A stretch of DNA of 64,000 nucleotides. Origin: Rana temporaria (lineage: Eukaryota > Chordata > Amphibia > Anura > Ranidae). The notes under the pieces were generated by a model. That model saw nothing but the letters and a program-made list of their open reading frames with translations. It did no database searches and was not told the origin of the DNA. The stretch covers positions 74,643,134 to 74,707,133 of the forward strand of contig NC_053501.1 of assembly GCF_905171775.1 (NCBI RefSeq), in the 5' to 3' direction. The position numbers and the translations under genes are program-made. This document shows positions 43,295-54,475 of the stretch, piece by piece (within the stretch, counting starts at the first letter, position 1; every line of letters starts with the position of its first letter).

Positions 43295-45215
43295 ATAGTT
43301 AGTCAGGTTGAAAAAAGACACAAGTCCATCCAGTTCAACCACAAAAAACAAAATAAAAAAACACAGTAAAATCCTATACACCCAACTCCATACCCACAGT
43401 TGATCCAGAGGAAGGCAAAAAACCCCAGCGGAGCATGATCCAATTTGCTACAGCAGGGGAAAAAATTCCTTCCTGATCCCCCGAGAGGCAATCGGATTTA
43501 CCCTGGATCAACTATACCTACAAATCTTAGTACTCAGTTATATTCTGTACATTTAGGAAAGAATCCAGACCTTTCTTAAAGCAATCTACTGAGCTGGCCA
43601 GAACCACCTCTGGAGGGAGTCTGTTCCACATTTTCACAGCTTTTACTGTGAAAAAACCTTTCCGTATTTGGAGGTGAAATCTCTTTTCCTCTAGACGTAA
43701 AGAGTGCCCCCTTGTCCTCAGTGATGACCGTAAAGTGAATAACTCAACACCAAGTTCACTGTATGGACCTCTTATATATTTGTACATGTTGATCATATCC
43801 CCCCTTATTCTCCTCTTCTCAAGAGTGAATAAATTTAGTTCCTCTAATCTTTCCTCATAGCTGAGCTCCTCCATGCCTCTTATCAGTTTGGTTGCTCTTC
43901 TCTGCACTTTCTCCAGTTCTCCTATATCCTTTTTGAGAACTGGTGCCCAAAACTGAACTGCATATTCCAGATGAGGTCTTACTAATGATTTGTACAGGGG
44001 CAAAATTATATCTCTGTCTCTGGAGTCCATACCTCTCTTAATACAAGAAAGGACTTTGCTTGCTTTGGAAACCGCAGCTTGGCATTGCATGCCATTATTG
44101 AGCTTATGATCAACTAAAACCCCCAGATCCTTCTCCACTTCAGACCCCCCCAGTTGTACTCCCCCTAGTATGTATGATGCATGCATATTCTTAGCCCCCA
44201 AGTGCATAACTTTACATTTATCTACATTAAACCTCATCTGCCACTTAGTCGCCCAATCAGACAGAGCATTGAGGTCGGCTTGTAAATTGGAGACATCTTG
44301 TAAGGATGTTATTCCACTGCATAGCTTGGTGTCATCTGCAAAGACAGAAATGTTACTTTTGATCTCAGACCCAATATCATTTATAAATATATTGAAAAGT
44401 AAGGGTCCCAGCACTGAACCTTGGGGTACACCACTCATAACATTGGACCATTCAGAGTAAGAATCATTAACCACGACTCTCTGAATTCTGTCTTTCAGCC
44501 AGTTTTCTATCCATTTACAAACTGATATATCCAATCCTGTAGACCTTACCTTACACATGAGCCGTGTGTGCGGAACTGTATCGAACGCTTTTGCAAAATC
44601 CAAATATATCACGTCCACAGCCACGCCTCTGTCCAGGGTTTTACTTACCTCTTCATAAAAGGAAATCAGGTTTGTCTGACAACTTCTGTCTTTCATGAAT
44701 CCATGTTGTCTGCTGCTTAAATAGTTTTTTTCCAGCAAGAACTCATCCATGTGGTCTTTTATTAAACGTTCCAGTATCTTCCCAACTATAGAAGTTAAAC
44801 TAACAGGTCTATAGTTACTTGGTAAAGACTTTGTTCCCTTTTTAAATATGGGCACCACATTGGCCCTGCGCCAATCCAGTGGTACTATTCCTGTCTTTAA
44901 TGAGTCCCTAAATATTAGATACAGTGGCTTTGAAATGACAGAGCTCAACTCACCTAGGATCCGTGGGTGGATGCCATCAGGTCCAGGTGCTTTATCCACC
45001 TTTATTCTGTCTAAATATTTCTGGACCATATCACTTTTGAGCCATTGTGGATTTGGGGCTGTGTCACTCCCACCCCCATTTTGGACATGAGCTCCCCCAT
45101 GCTCCATTGTATACACAGAGCTGAAGAAAACATTTAATAAATTTGCCTTCTCTTTGTCCCCAGTCACCCACTCTAGATTATTTTGTAAGGGGCCTACATG
45201 CTCAGACTTCACCTT
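43295..45215 (-). mobile_element. CR1-like LINE nested in the Penelope-like ORF
   Basis: Flanked by TTAC at 43291-43294 and 45216-45219, and removing it restores the Penelope-like reading frame (IGSIT joined to SRTGQ). The 3' tail is a single AACTATGTAA at 43295. The 5' side is truncated within the pre-RT linker. Confidence 0.9.
43527..45212 (-). CDS. CR1-like reverse transcriptase (partial, open)
   Basis: A 561-codon open frame nearly identical to that at 20442-22334, lacking the first ~65 residues. It includes KAPGPDGIHPRIL, YLDFAKAFDTVPH, GVPQGSVLGPLLFNIFIND, FADDTKL and RKGFFTVKAVKMWNRLPPE. There are no internal stops. Few substitutions separate the two copies, so both probably derive from a recently active source. 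The start shown is an internal Met of a 5'-truncated copy. Confidence 0.9.
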   Translation of the reverse strand: MKSEHVGPLQNNLEWVTGDKEKANLLNVFFSSVYTMEHGGAHVQNGGGSDTAPNPQWLKSDMVQKYLDRIKVDKAPGPDGIHPRILGELSSVISKPLYLIFRDSLKTGIVPLDWRRANVVPIFKKGTKSLPSNYRPVSLTSIVGKILERLIKDHMDEFLLEKNYLSSRQHGFMKDRSCQTNLISFYEEVSKTLDRGVAVDVIYLDFAKAFDTVPHTRLMCKVRSTGLDISVCKWIENWLKDRIQRVVVNDSYSEWSNVMSGVPQGSVLGPLLFNIFINDIGSEIKSNISVFADDTKLCSGITSLQDVSNLQADLNALSDWATKWQMRFNVDKCKVMHLGAKNMHASYILGGVQLGGSEVEKDLGVLVDHKLNNGMQCQAAVSKASKVLSCIKRGMDSRDRDIILPLYKSLVRPHLEYAVQFWAPVLKKDIGELEKVQRRATKLIRGMEELSYEERLEELNLFTLEKRRIRGDMINMYKYIRGPYSELGVELFTLRSSLRTRGHSLRLEEKRFHLQIRKGFFTVKAVKMWNRLPPEVVLASSVDCFKKGLDSFLNVQNITEY

Positions 45216-46780
45216 TTACGTCTAGAACGGGACAGTTTCTAGACCATCACTTACAGAAAGTATCATACAAACAAGTGCTTACTTAAAGGACACCAAAGAC
45301 TTACTCATACTATTACAAGATATAGATTTAACCGGCAAAGAAGATGTCTTTTTGGTAACCGCGGACATAGCATCCTTATATACAGTGATTCAGCATGACG
45401 ATGCCTTATTAGCTTTAAATTGGGCTCTATGTCAGAGGGATGAAATTACATATGCCCAAAAAGTTTTTTTTACGCAACACCTTGCATTTCTGTTTAAGAC
45501 ATAATTATTTCTGGTATAATGGACAGTTTTACTCCCAAAAGAAAGGCGTTGCCATGGGGGCCAAATTCGCTCCTAGTATAGCGAATCTTTTTATGTCCGA
45601 ATGGGAAGATAAAACCATTTTTAATGTAAACAGAGAAGAACTGGTTTTATATCAGAGGTATATCGATGACCTATTTTTTATCTGGGCGGGTCCTCTACTA
45701 TCATTGGAAAACCTCTTAATAGAGCTGAACAGTAACACATGTAACATTAAGCTTACTTGTGAATATAACCAACAAAGCATCCACTTTTTGGACCTAAATA
45801 TTTACCATTGTGGTAATAAACTGGGCACAAAGATCTATTTTAAACCAACAGACTCCACCAGTTACCTCCCAATACAGAGTGGCTATCACCCAATGTGGCT
45901 AAGAAACATTCCTAAAGGACAACTAATGGGAGTTAGACATAATTGATCAAATGATGTGGACTACAGGTCCCAAGCCCTCATCTTAAAGGAGAAGTTCTTA
46001 GAAAAAGGCTATCGAGGTAACCATTTGGACAGAATTATAGATGACCTATCAGAAGTTCCAAGAATAAGCTGTTTAAGAGACACAAGAGATCTCCCTAACA
46101 GGAATACGCATAAGTGGAGTTTCATTTCTGGTTACCACTCTCAATTCAAAGAGGTTGAAAGGATCTTCACAGCACATTGACATATTCTACTATTGGATAG
46201 GATTCTCAGATCTGCCATTCCTACAAAACCAGGGTCCATATATAGGAAGGCTCCGAATTTCGGGGACTTGGTGGTCAAAAAAGTTTTAGATCCCCCTACA
46301 AAACCTCCGTCTTTTTGGGACAAAAAATGTCGGAAATGTCGCCCATGCAGAGAAGCTTGCAAACCTCCAAGAACAGTAGAATCATTTACCTCTACATCTA
46401 ACAATATTGAGTTTCCCATTAAAAATGTCATTACTTGCAACACCTCCTATGTAGTGTATGCACTAGAATGCCCTTGTAAACTGATGTACATTGGCCAGAT
46501 CAAAAGGATGCTGAAAATTAGAATCGCAGAACATGTGGCGAATATACTAATAGGCTTCAAGGACCACAACGTCTCACTACACTTTAAGCTCTTTCATGAT
46601 CAAGACCCTAAAGGTCTCAAGTTCTGGGGTATTGATCACCTTAAACCAGCCTGGAGAGGTTCCAATCTGGTTAGGGAACTGTCTAAGCTTGAGACCCAGT
46701 GGATTTATACGGCAGACACTTTATTTCCGAAAGGGTTAAATGTGGACCTCGATATTAACTGCTTCATTAGCGATTATTAA

Positions 46781-47160
46781 CTTATTGATCAGTACCTTGT
46801 TGAGACTCCTTTAATTTATTTCATTATTGAATTTTATCATCTTATTAGGTGATTTCCGTTTTCATCCTCTTCCTCTTTACTGATTTTAGTCAGTTTTATA
46901 GACTTCATTTACAATACCTTTTAGGAATATTTTTAGATGCTTTTAAATATTCTAGGTATTTTTATTTTATATCTGATTTACCATATTTAATATTTCATAT
47001 TTAATATGCTCATTGTTTATTGGACTATTTTAATAACCAATGATTTTATGTACTCCCACGATCCTTTCATCTATATGTTATACAAACATATCTTTCCATG
47101 CTTGCTCTGATATGTCACATGCAATATTGTGACACTGCGCAGCTGCAATTGATAGAAATT
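46781..47160. other. Penelope-like 3' flank, AT-rich
   Basis: AT-rich sequence directly after the GIY-YIG stop, presumed 3' untranslated or pLTR sequence of the Penelope-like element. No ORF. Confidence 0.5.
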
Positions 47161-47162
47161 AT

Positions 47163-47877
47163 GGGCCAGATTCATGTAGAAATCCGGCGGTGTAACGTAT
47201 CCCATTTACGTTACACCGCCGCAAGTTTTCATCGTAAGTGCTTGATTCACAAAGCACTTGCCTATAAACTTGCGGCGGCGTAGCGTAAAGCCGTCCGGCG
47301 CAAGCCCGCCTAATTCAAATTGGGCGTGTATCATTTAAATTAGGCGCGTTCCCGCGCCGAACGTACTGCGCATGCTCCGTTTTGAAATTTCCCGCCGTGC
47401 TTTGCGCGAAATAACGTTGACGTAATGTTTTGAACGGCGACGTGCGTTACGTACTTTCGTATTCCCGGACGACTTACGCAAAAAAAAAAAGTGAAATTAG
47501 ACGCGGAAACGACGGCCATACTTTAACATGGGCTGTCTATTTTTACACCACCTAAATAGCAGTCGTAACTTTGCGACGGGAAAAGCCGACTAGCGATGAC
47601 GTAAGAGAATGCGACGAACTCGCGTACCTTCGTGGATCGCCGTAAACAGCTAATTTGCATACCCGATGCGGAAAACGACGCAAACTCCACCCAGCGGGCG
47701 CCGAAGTATTGCATCCTAAGAGCCGAAGGTGTACGAAGCCGTACGCCTGTCGGATCTTAGCCAAATTCCGTTGTATCTTTGTTTGTGAATTCAAAATAAA
47801 GATACGACGCGGCAAATTTGAAAGTACGCCGGAGTATCAGCAGATACTCCGGCGTACTTTTTCTGTGAATCTGGCCC
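47163..47877. mobile_element. Harbinger-type MITE, family A, TSD TAT
   Basis: GGGCCAGATTCATGTAG and GTGAATCTGGCCC termini with TAT at 47160-47162 and 47878-47880. The interior carries the family's GCATGCTCCGTTTTGAAAT and TTTGCATACCCGATGCGG phrases. Confidence 0.9.
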
Positions 47878-48840
47878 TATGTATTCTGTATTCTGTCATA
47901 TTTTGAAAATATGATCTAACTATAGTCTCACGATGAACGAGAGGCTTAATATTCTGAATATGCAGTTGTTAATACTGATATTTTACAAGCCTCCAGTTTT
48001 GTGCAGTTTCTGTTTTGTTTTACTTTGCCTAGCATTTATTCATCCCCATGTCTGGATGCGGCTGACATCTCGCCTTACTTCCGCTCCGGATGTGCACCAA
48101 TGAGAGCGGAGGTGGCGTTCCGTTTTAGCCAATAGCGGCAGACTGGGAGTGTTATAAGCTTCGCATTGACGCCGAGTAGCCACGCCCTCTGTCGAAGTCG
48201 GAAGTGACGAAACGCATCAGAGCGTGGCTACAACGGCGTAACCAGGAAGTATTCTGAGTGAGGAGTGCGTTCCACCGCTCTGATACCTGTATCCAGGAAG
48301 GATTTTCTCCAGCGATGTGCGGGCATCATCAAGCGCGTCTTCCGGGTATTGTACTACAGCGGTGATCACACACTACCTTACATGTTCATTACCAAGTGGC
48401 TTTAATGTACGCAGATCAGAATGCGGGGTATTCTGTATGAGGGGTTAATTCATTAAAGCAGTATTGCACTATTTTTTGCTGTTTTTTGTGTTTTATATGA
48501 ACCAACATTGGGAATTAACCCCTGCTGCTTTCTGAGGTGGTGACGGAGTTCTGAGTGAAAAAGAATTTGGTTTCAAGGCCTTTTTTATTCATCCTTCTGG
48601 TGAGTGTGAACCACAAAGGGGGCGAGTGCCACTGTCGGTGAAGATTTGGAGTTGGTGGAGGGTGCACTACCCACTTAATCCTAGAAGCACTTACCACTTT
48701 AGGACTATTTCTGCCACGTCACCATTTTATATATTTATTTGATGTGAAGCTGGACACTTATCCAACATTAGCACTGTTTACCAATAGATCCTTTATTGTG
48801 TTTTAAATATTGGTGTATTTTTTATATATATTACACCGCC
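47878..48840. repeat. Probable Penelope-like pLTR with hammerhead-like fold
   Basis: Non-coding sequence downstream of the Penelope-like ORF. 48178-48229 folds like a type I hammerhead: a stem of GCCACGC with GCGTGGC, the near-core CTGTCGAA, a short GTC/GAC stem, then GAAAC-GCATC. One core adenine of CUGANGA is replaced. Position relative to the ORF fits a pLTR. Confidence 0.5.
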
Positions 48841-48908
48841 TGAAGTGTATTATATCCTATACACCGCCGAATGAACTGTATATATAGTCTACACTGAATG
48901 CAGAGTAT

Positions 48909-49651
48909 GGGCCAGATCCTCAAACTAATTACGCCGGCGTATCTATGGATACGCCGCGTAATTTCAAAGTTCCTGCGTCATATCTCTGTTTTGTATCCAC
49001 AAAACAAGATACAACGAAATCTGGGCTCGATCCGACAGGCGTACGTCTTAGTACGCCGTCAGATCGTAGGTGCATATTTACGCTGGCCGCTAGGTGGCAT
49101 TTCCGTTGAATTCCGCGTAGAGTATGCAAATTAGCTAGATACGACGATCCACGAACGTACGTCCGGCCGGCGCATTTTTTTTACGTCGTTTGCATTCGCC
49201 TTTTTCCGGCGTATAGTTACCCCTGCTATATGAGGCGTATCCTATGTTAAGTATGGCCGTCGTTCCCGCGTCGAATTTTGAAAATGTTACATCGTTTGCG
49301 TAAGCCGTTTGCGAATAGGGATTTGCGTGGAATGATGTCACCATCGTAAGCATTGGCTTGTTGCGGTTTAATTTCGAGCATGCGCACTGGGATACCCCCA
49401 CGGACGGCGCATGCGCCGTTAAAAAAACCCGTCATTTACGTTGGGTCACGACGTATTAACATAAAACACGCCCCCAGCACATAGATTTGAATTGCGCTCC
49501 TTTACACTGGGAGAATTACGCTACACCGCCATAACTTTAGAGGCAAATGCTTTGTAAATAGAGCATTTGCCTCTCAAAGTTGCGGCGGCGTAGCGTTACT
49601 AGGATACACTACGCCTGCATAAAAATACGATCCGCTACGTGGATCTGGCCC
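48909..49651. mobile_element. Harbinger-type MITE, family A
   Basis: GGGCCAGATCCTCAAAC and GTGGATCTGGCCC termini. It interrupts a small repeat: TATATAGTCTACACTGAATG lies just left at 48882-48901 and recurs at 49830-49849. Confidence 0.85.
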
Positions 49652-49652
49652 A

Positions 49653-49687
<35 letters not shown>

Positions 49688-49721
49688 AATATACATATTA
49701 GACTGTGTGTGTATGTATATA

Positions 49722-49779
<58 letters not shown>

Positions 49780-50717
49780 TGCCTGCACTAACTGTATATA
49801 TAGTCTAAACCGAATGCACTGTATACTGTATATAGTCTACACTGAATGCAGAGAGTGTATATATATATAATTAATACACTGCCTGTACACCACTAACTAA
49901 CCTGCCTAATGTAGCTCAAGTTTGGCAGGCGTTATACCCACTGAAAGCGACACTCCTGGTCGCTGCCTCTACAGGTAAAGGGGGAGGCAGGTGGGGGCGG
50001 TAAAACCATGGCTCAGCTGTAGGGTTTTACAGCCCTACACTGCTAGTGTGAATGAGCCCTAGACCATGAATAAATGTACATCACAAAGCCACAGTACAAT
50101 TTGTATACTAAACAGCATATAGAAATACAATAAACTGAATTGAAGTACAACTTCCTCTTCAGGAAGACAGAACTACAGCAGGGTTCACTGACTAAAAGAG
50201 TAGAGGTCATGTACTTTGCAAAGAAAATAAATGTTCACTTTGCAAAGTAAATAAATAAGATGAACCTATGTTCACTTTGAATACCCTATCGTCTGCAATG
50301 ATTTAAAAAAAACAAAAAAAAAAACAGGATTGTTTTTAGCACATTATTAGGTTCGCTGTATTAAAAAAAAAAAAAAAAAAATGGATTCCCCATCCACACA
50401 TGCAAAGTGGATAGAGCAATACTCTCCACTGTACCATTGTATTCTGACAGCAGGAGTCATTCACTGTCAGAATACACTGATCAGTGGCTGCACCCAGCTG
50501 ATCAAGAGAAAGTTTCCAACAGTCCTATTTGACAGAAGTCGATTGTTAGATCAACTACTGTCAAATGGGAACTACTATAGTTGGATTAAAATTCAGCTGA
50601 TCCCTGATAAACTGGATGCATTTTGCTCTATCAATGGGCAGCTTAAGTCACAAAACACATCCAATCTTACAGTGGATCTAAAACCAATTACTAAAATCTC
50701 ATATCATTTTTAATATT
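49652..50717. repeat. (TA)n tracts and unassigned sequence
   Basis: TG/TA microsatellite at 49652-49775 with an internal break, then two copies of a TATATAGTCTA phrase (49796, 49830). 50335-50700 has inverted phrases such as GTATTCTGACAG with CTGTCAGAATAC and a poly-A at 50360-50380, suggesting a foldback MITE with undefined ends. No gene. Confidence 0.6.
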
Positions 50718-52293
50718 TTAACCAGTTCCGGACCAGCTGACGCAGTTTTACTGACGGCTGGGCGAAGCGACGTTGCCTTACGTCTGGCGTGCGGCCGCCT
50801 AGGGGGCCCACGCGCGCCCCCTAGGCGACCACAACCATTGGATTTGCTTCAGAAATGATCAGTCTCAAGCCAATGATTTCTGGCTTGGACCTGGTGATCG
50901 GTTCTGGCGAATCCTTCCCCTGCCTGTGTAAGTGTAAAAACAGGCAGGGGAAGTCATCTCCCCTCTTGGAACTCTTTTCCGTTCCAGAGAGAGGAGAGGA
51001 GACATCTCAGAGTAAGTTGCATCAACACTACACTGACACAGTACACATAGGCAAACTTGTCACCCCCCGATCGCTCCCCTAGTTAAACCCTTCACTCCCT
51101 GTCACTGTGTCACCCAGTGCAGTGTTCATATTTTTATTTGAACACTGTACTGGTGTCATTTGCTACACTAATCAGTGTTAGGGTACTTAGTAGTAAGTCC
51201 AGGTAGCTTTAGGGTACCCCTAACCCCCACAAACAAAGGTTTAACCCCTTGACCACCCCCCTGTCACCAGTGATTACCGTATTAGTGTCACGGGTGAAGC
51301 TTGTTAGTTAGTTTTTTATAGCGCTTTAGTGTCAGTTAGGGTCTGCATCGCCCCAGGCAGTGTCAGATTAGTGCCAGTAGCACTAACACCCACACACGCA
51401 CCATACGCGCCTACCTTAGTAGTATAATGTCTGAACGGATCGATATCTTTGATCTGATCAGAACTATATTAGCGTCCCCAATAGTTTAGGGTTCCCAAAA
51501 ACGCAGTGTTAGCGGAATCAGCCCAGATACCTGCTAGCACCTGCGTTTAGCCCCTCCACCCAGCCCAGCCCACCCAAGTGCAGGATCAATTGATCACTGT
51601 CACAAAACACTAAACACATAACTGCAGCTATCGCAGAGTCAGGCCTGATCCCTGCAAACAAAAACATTTTTTTTGGTAGCGTTTGAATCAGTCGTTGACA
51701 GCCATGTGCTTTTTTTTCCTGTAAGTCTGATTAGCGTAACAAGTAAATTTAGAGGCCAAAATGTCCAATTGAAGGTACACTAGTGAAGAGGCCTACACAT
51801 TTCTGAGCCTGACACATGAGAGTGAAGAGGAAGTCACCCATCTGTCCAATTCTGGCTCAGAATACGAACCAGTAGACAGCAGCGGCACCCTGACAGATAG
51901 CTCTGACGACAGAGTAGTGGTGCCCTGCTAAGGTCAGGCGTACCTGACCCCGTTCTTCTGCTGTTGTTGTTTAGGTTCAAGAACCGCAAAGAGCCAGTCC
52001 AAGTGCCGCTCATCCTTGTGGTGAACTGGCAAGCACCAGTGGCCTAGTACATCCTGGTCATACATCCAGCACTCCAGTAACACTTGGTGATGTGGCGAGC
52101 AGTGTTGCCAACCTACCAGATTGAAATTTACTGGCGCGACACCCAAAATTTACTGGCACTGCCAAGTTTTTACTGGCATTTCCAAAAGTTTAAAAAACGT
52201 CAGTTTTAAGTGCAAATTTCAGTATTTAGGTAACAAACAAGTAACGTGCAATTAGCAATGTGATTTAAGGTAGATATTAAGTAAAAAAACATA

Positions 52294-52952
52294 GGGCCAG
52301 ATTCACAGCGGAGATACGACGGAGTATCTCAGATACTCCGTCGTATCTCTCAGAGTATCTATGCGACTGATTCATAGAATTGTTTTACACTGTCGGATCT
52401 TAGGATGCAATACCGCGGCCGCCGCTGGGTGGAGTTCGCGTCATATTCCAGCGTCGGGTATGCAAATTAGCAGTTATGGCGATCCACGACGGATTTTCGC
52501 GTTCGGTACGTCGTCGCTAGTATAGTTTCCCGTCGCAATTTTAGTCGACGTTTGACCTGCCCTAACTTTAGTCAGCACACGTATGTGCTGTTTAAAGTAT
52601 GGCCGTCGTACCCGCGTCGAAATGTAAAAATGTTTTTGTCTTGCGTAAAATGTCCGGGAATACGAAAGTACGCTACGCACGTCGCACGTCGTCGCCGTTC
52701 GGAAAAATTATGTCACTTCGCGCAAAGCACGGCGGGAATTTCAAAACGGAGCATGCGCAGTAGGTCCGGCGCGGGAGCGCGCCTAATTTAAATGGCACAC
52801 GCCCCTTTGAATTACGCGGGCTTACGCCGGAGGCTGCCAGCGTAAGTTTTCACGCAAGTGCTTGGTGAATCAGGCACTTGCGATGAAAACTTGCGGCGGT
52901 GTAACGTATCTACGATACGTTACGCCGCCGCTAGTCTACGTGAATCTGGCCC
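52294..52952. mobile_element. Harbinger-type MITE, family A, TSD ATA
   Basis: GGGCCAGATTCACAGCGG and GTGAATCTGGCCC termini, with ATA at 52291-52293 and 52953-52955. It is nested in the hAT, which is nested in piggyBac. Confidence 0.92.
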
Positions 52953-52992
52953 ATATTTCTTAATTTTAGTATAGTAAAGGCAAATTATTGTA

Positions 52993-54475
52993 GTGGAACG
53001 ATATGCAGCGCTAAAAATTCTTATAAAGAACAAATTATGCATCAATGTGATGATAACACAATAACCTGTGAATGAGTGTCCATTTAAAACAACCAGCACA
53101 AAAAGAAAAACACAAAGAAAAAAGTCCATCAATATGGGGTGTATGACCACATCCTCATCTTTGGAAAAACTTTCTGCACGGTAGAATCGAAAATAGATGG
53201 AATACTCTTACCAGATGTCGTGGATCTGCTTGTCAGCGACAACAGATCACAAAGGCATGTAAGGGATCGGCTCGGCTCTGCTCGGCTGGATGTTGGTATA
53301 GTGGTAGACTCACCACGGGGTATCCTGTTGGGTGGCTGTAGGCCTGGACTGGAACCTCACCGTAGGTGTACTCGCTCCAACTCAAATCCGTGGACAGGAA
53401 CCAAGGGTCCGATTCTTTAAACACCAACTGGTGGTGCAAACAGTGGTGTCCACTGATGCAAGGTGCACACTGGTATGGAGTTTTGAAAAAACTTTGTATC
53501 CAAGCAAGTCATGCAGGGAAGAGAAAGAAAACAATGCTCCGGATGGTGCAGGTAAAAGAGGATAGGTTTTATTTGAAGTAAAACCAATAACATGAAAGTG
53601 ATCACTTCAGTAAAAAATTAAATAAAAGCAATATGGGGTGCAGGTATAGCAAGCCCGACGCGTTTCGTCCAAGTGGACTTCAACTGGGGCATCAGATGCC
53701 CCAGTTGAAGTCCACTTGGACGAAACGCGTCGGGCTTGCTATACCTGCACCCCATATTGCTTTTATTTAATTTTTTACTGAAGTGATCACTTTCATGTTA
53801 TTGGTTTTACTTCAAATAAAACCTATCCTCTTTTACCTGCACCATCCGGAGCATTGTTTTCTTTCTCTTCCCTGCATGACTTGCTTGGATACAAAGTTTT
53901 TTCAAAACTCCATACCAGTGTGCACCTTGCATCAGTGGACACCACTGTTTGCACCACCAGTTGGTGTTTAAAGAATCGGACCCTTGGTTCCTGTCCACGG
54001 ATTTGAGTTGGAGCGAGTACACCTACGGTGAGGTTCCAGTCCAGGCCTACAGCCACCCAACAGGATACCCCGTGGTGAGTCTACCACTATACCAACATCC
54101 AGCCGAGCAGAGCCGAGCCGATCCCTTACATGCCTTTGTGATCTGTTGTCGCTGACAAGCAGATCCACGACATCTGGTAAGAGTATTCCATCTATTTTCG
54201 ATTCTACCGTGCAGAAAGTTTTTCCAAAGATGAGGATGTGGTCATACACCCCATATTGATGGACTTTTTTCTTTGTGTTTTTCTTTTTGTGCTGGTTGTT
54301 TTAAATGGACACTCATTCACAGGTTATTGTGTTATCATCACATTGATGCATAATTTGTTCTTTATAAGAATTTTTAGCGCTGCATATCGTTCCACTATTT
54401 TATTTTCAATTTTTGTCATATTGCTTGTGTGGCTGCTCACTTGATATTTAGATCAGCGCAGTATCTCCCCCTTCT
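52993..54475. mobile_element. Palindromic Penelope-like pLTR dimer, 14-bp TSD
   Basis: Flanked by GGCAAATTATTGTA at 52979-52992 and 54476-54489. Positions 52991-53694 and 53694-54397 are reverse complements about a single central base, with no length difference (mirror coordinates always sum to 107388). A 78-bp tail (54398-54475) exists only on the right. A hammerhead-like motif (GTCC-ACTT-GGAC then GAAACGCGTC) faces outward on each side of the centre. Identical ORFs on the two strands are a consequence of the palindrome and not genes. Confidence 0.85.

Larger units (their letters stand above)
42944..46780 (+). mobile_element. Penelope-like element, coding part, split by CR1
   Basis: The element's body is interrupted at 43295-45215 by a CR1-like LINE and reads through when this is removed. 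It is followed by probable pLTR sequence to about 48840 (with a MITE at 47163-47877). The 5' side is truncated at a (TA)n tract (42907-42942). Confidence 0.85.
42944..46780 (+). pseudogene. Penelope-like RT and GIY-YIG endonuclease
   Basis: Penelope-like retrotransposons use one polyprotein: a telomerase-like reverse transcriptase and a GIY-YIG nuclease that nicks the target. First part (42944-43294): IIIRPADKGGGVVI, YCKLDKDPT, YTLPKIHKDLNLPPARPIVN. After the CR1 insertion (from 45216): SRTGQFLDHHLQ, then a one-base shift near 45270, ADIASLYTVI, a shift near 45465, GVAMGAKFAPSIANLFM, QRYIDDLFFIW (catalytic YIDD), then TGA codons at about 45944 and 46178 inside otherwise good homology. The nuclease has YVVYALECPCKLMYIGQ and, 14 residues on, RIAEH, ending at 46780. 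The C-terminal 195 codons are open. Confidence 0.85.

Noticed and set aside
53139..54249. Pairs of identical ORFs on opposite strands (for example 53366-53581 and 53807-54022)
   Set aside because: Explained completely by the palindrome; none has a recognisable domain.
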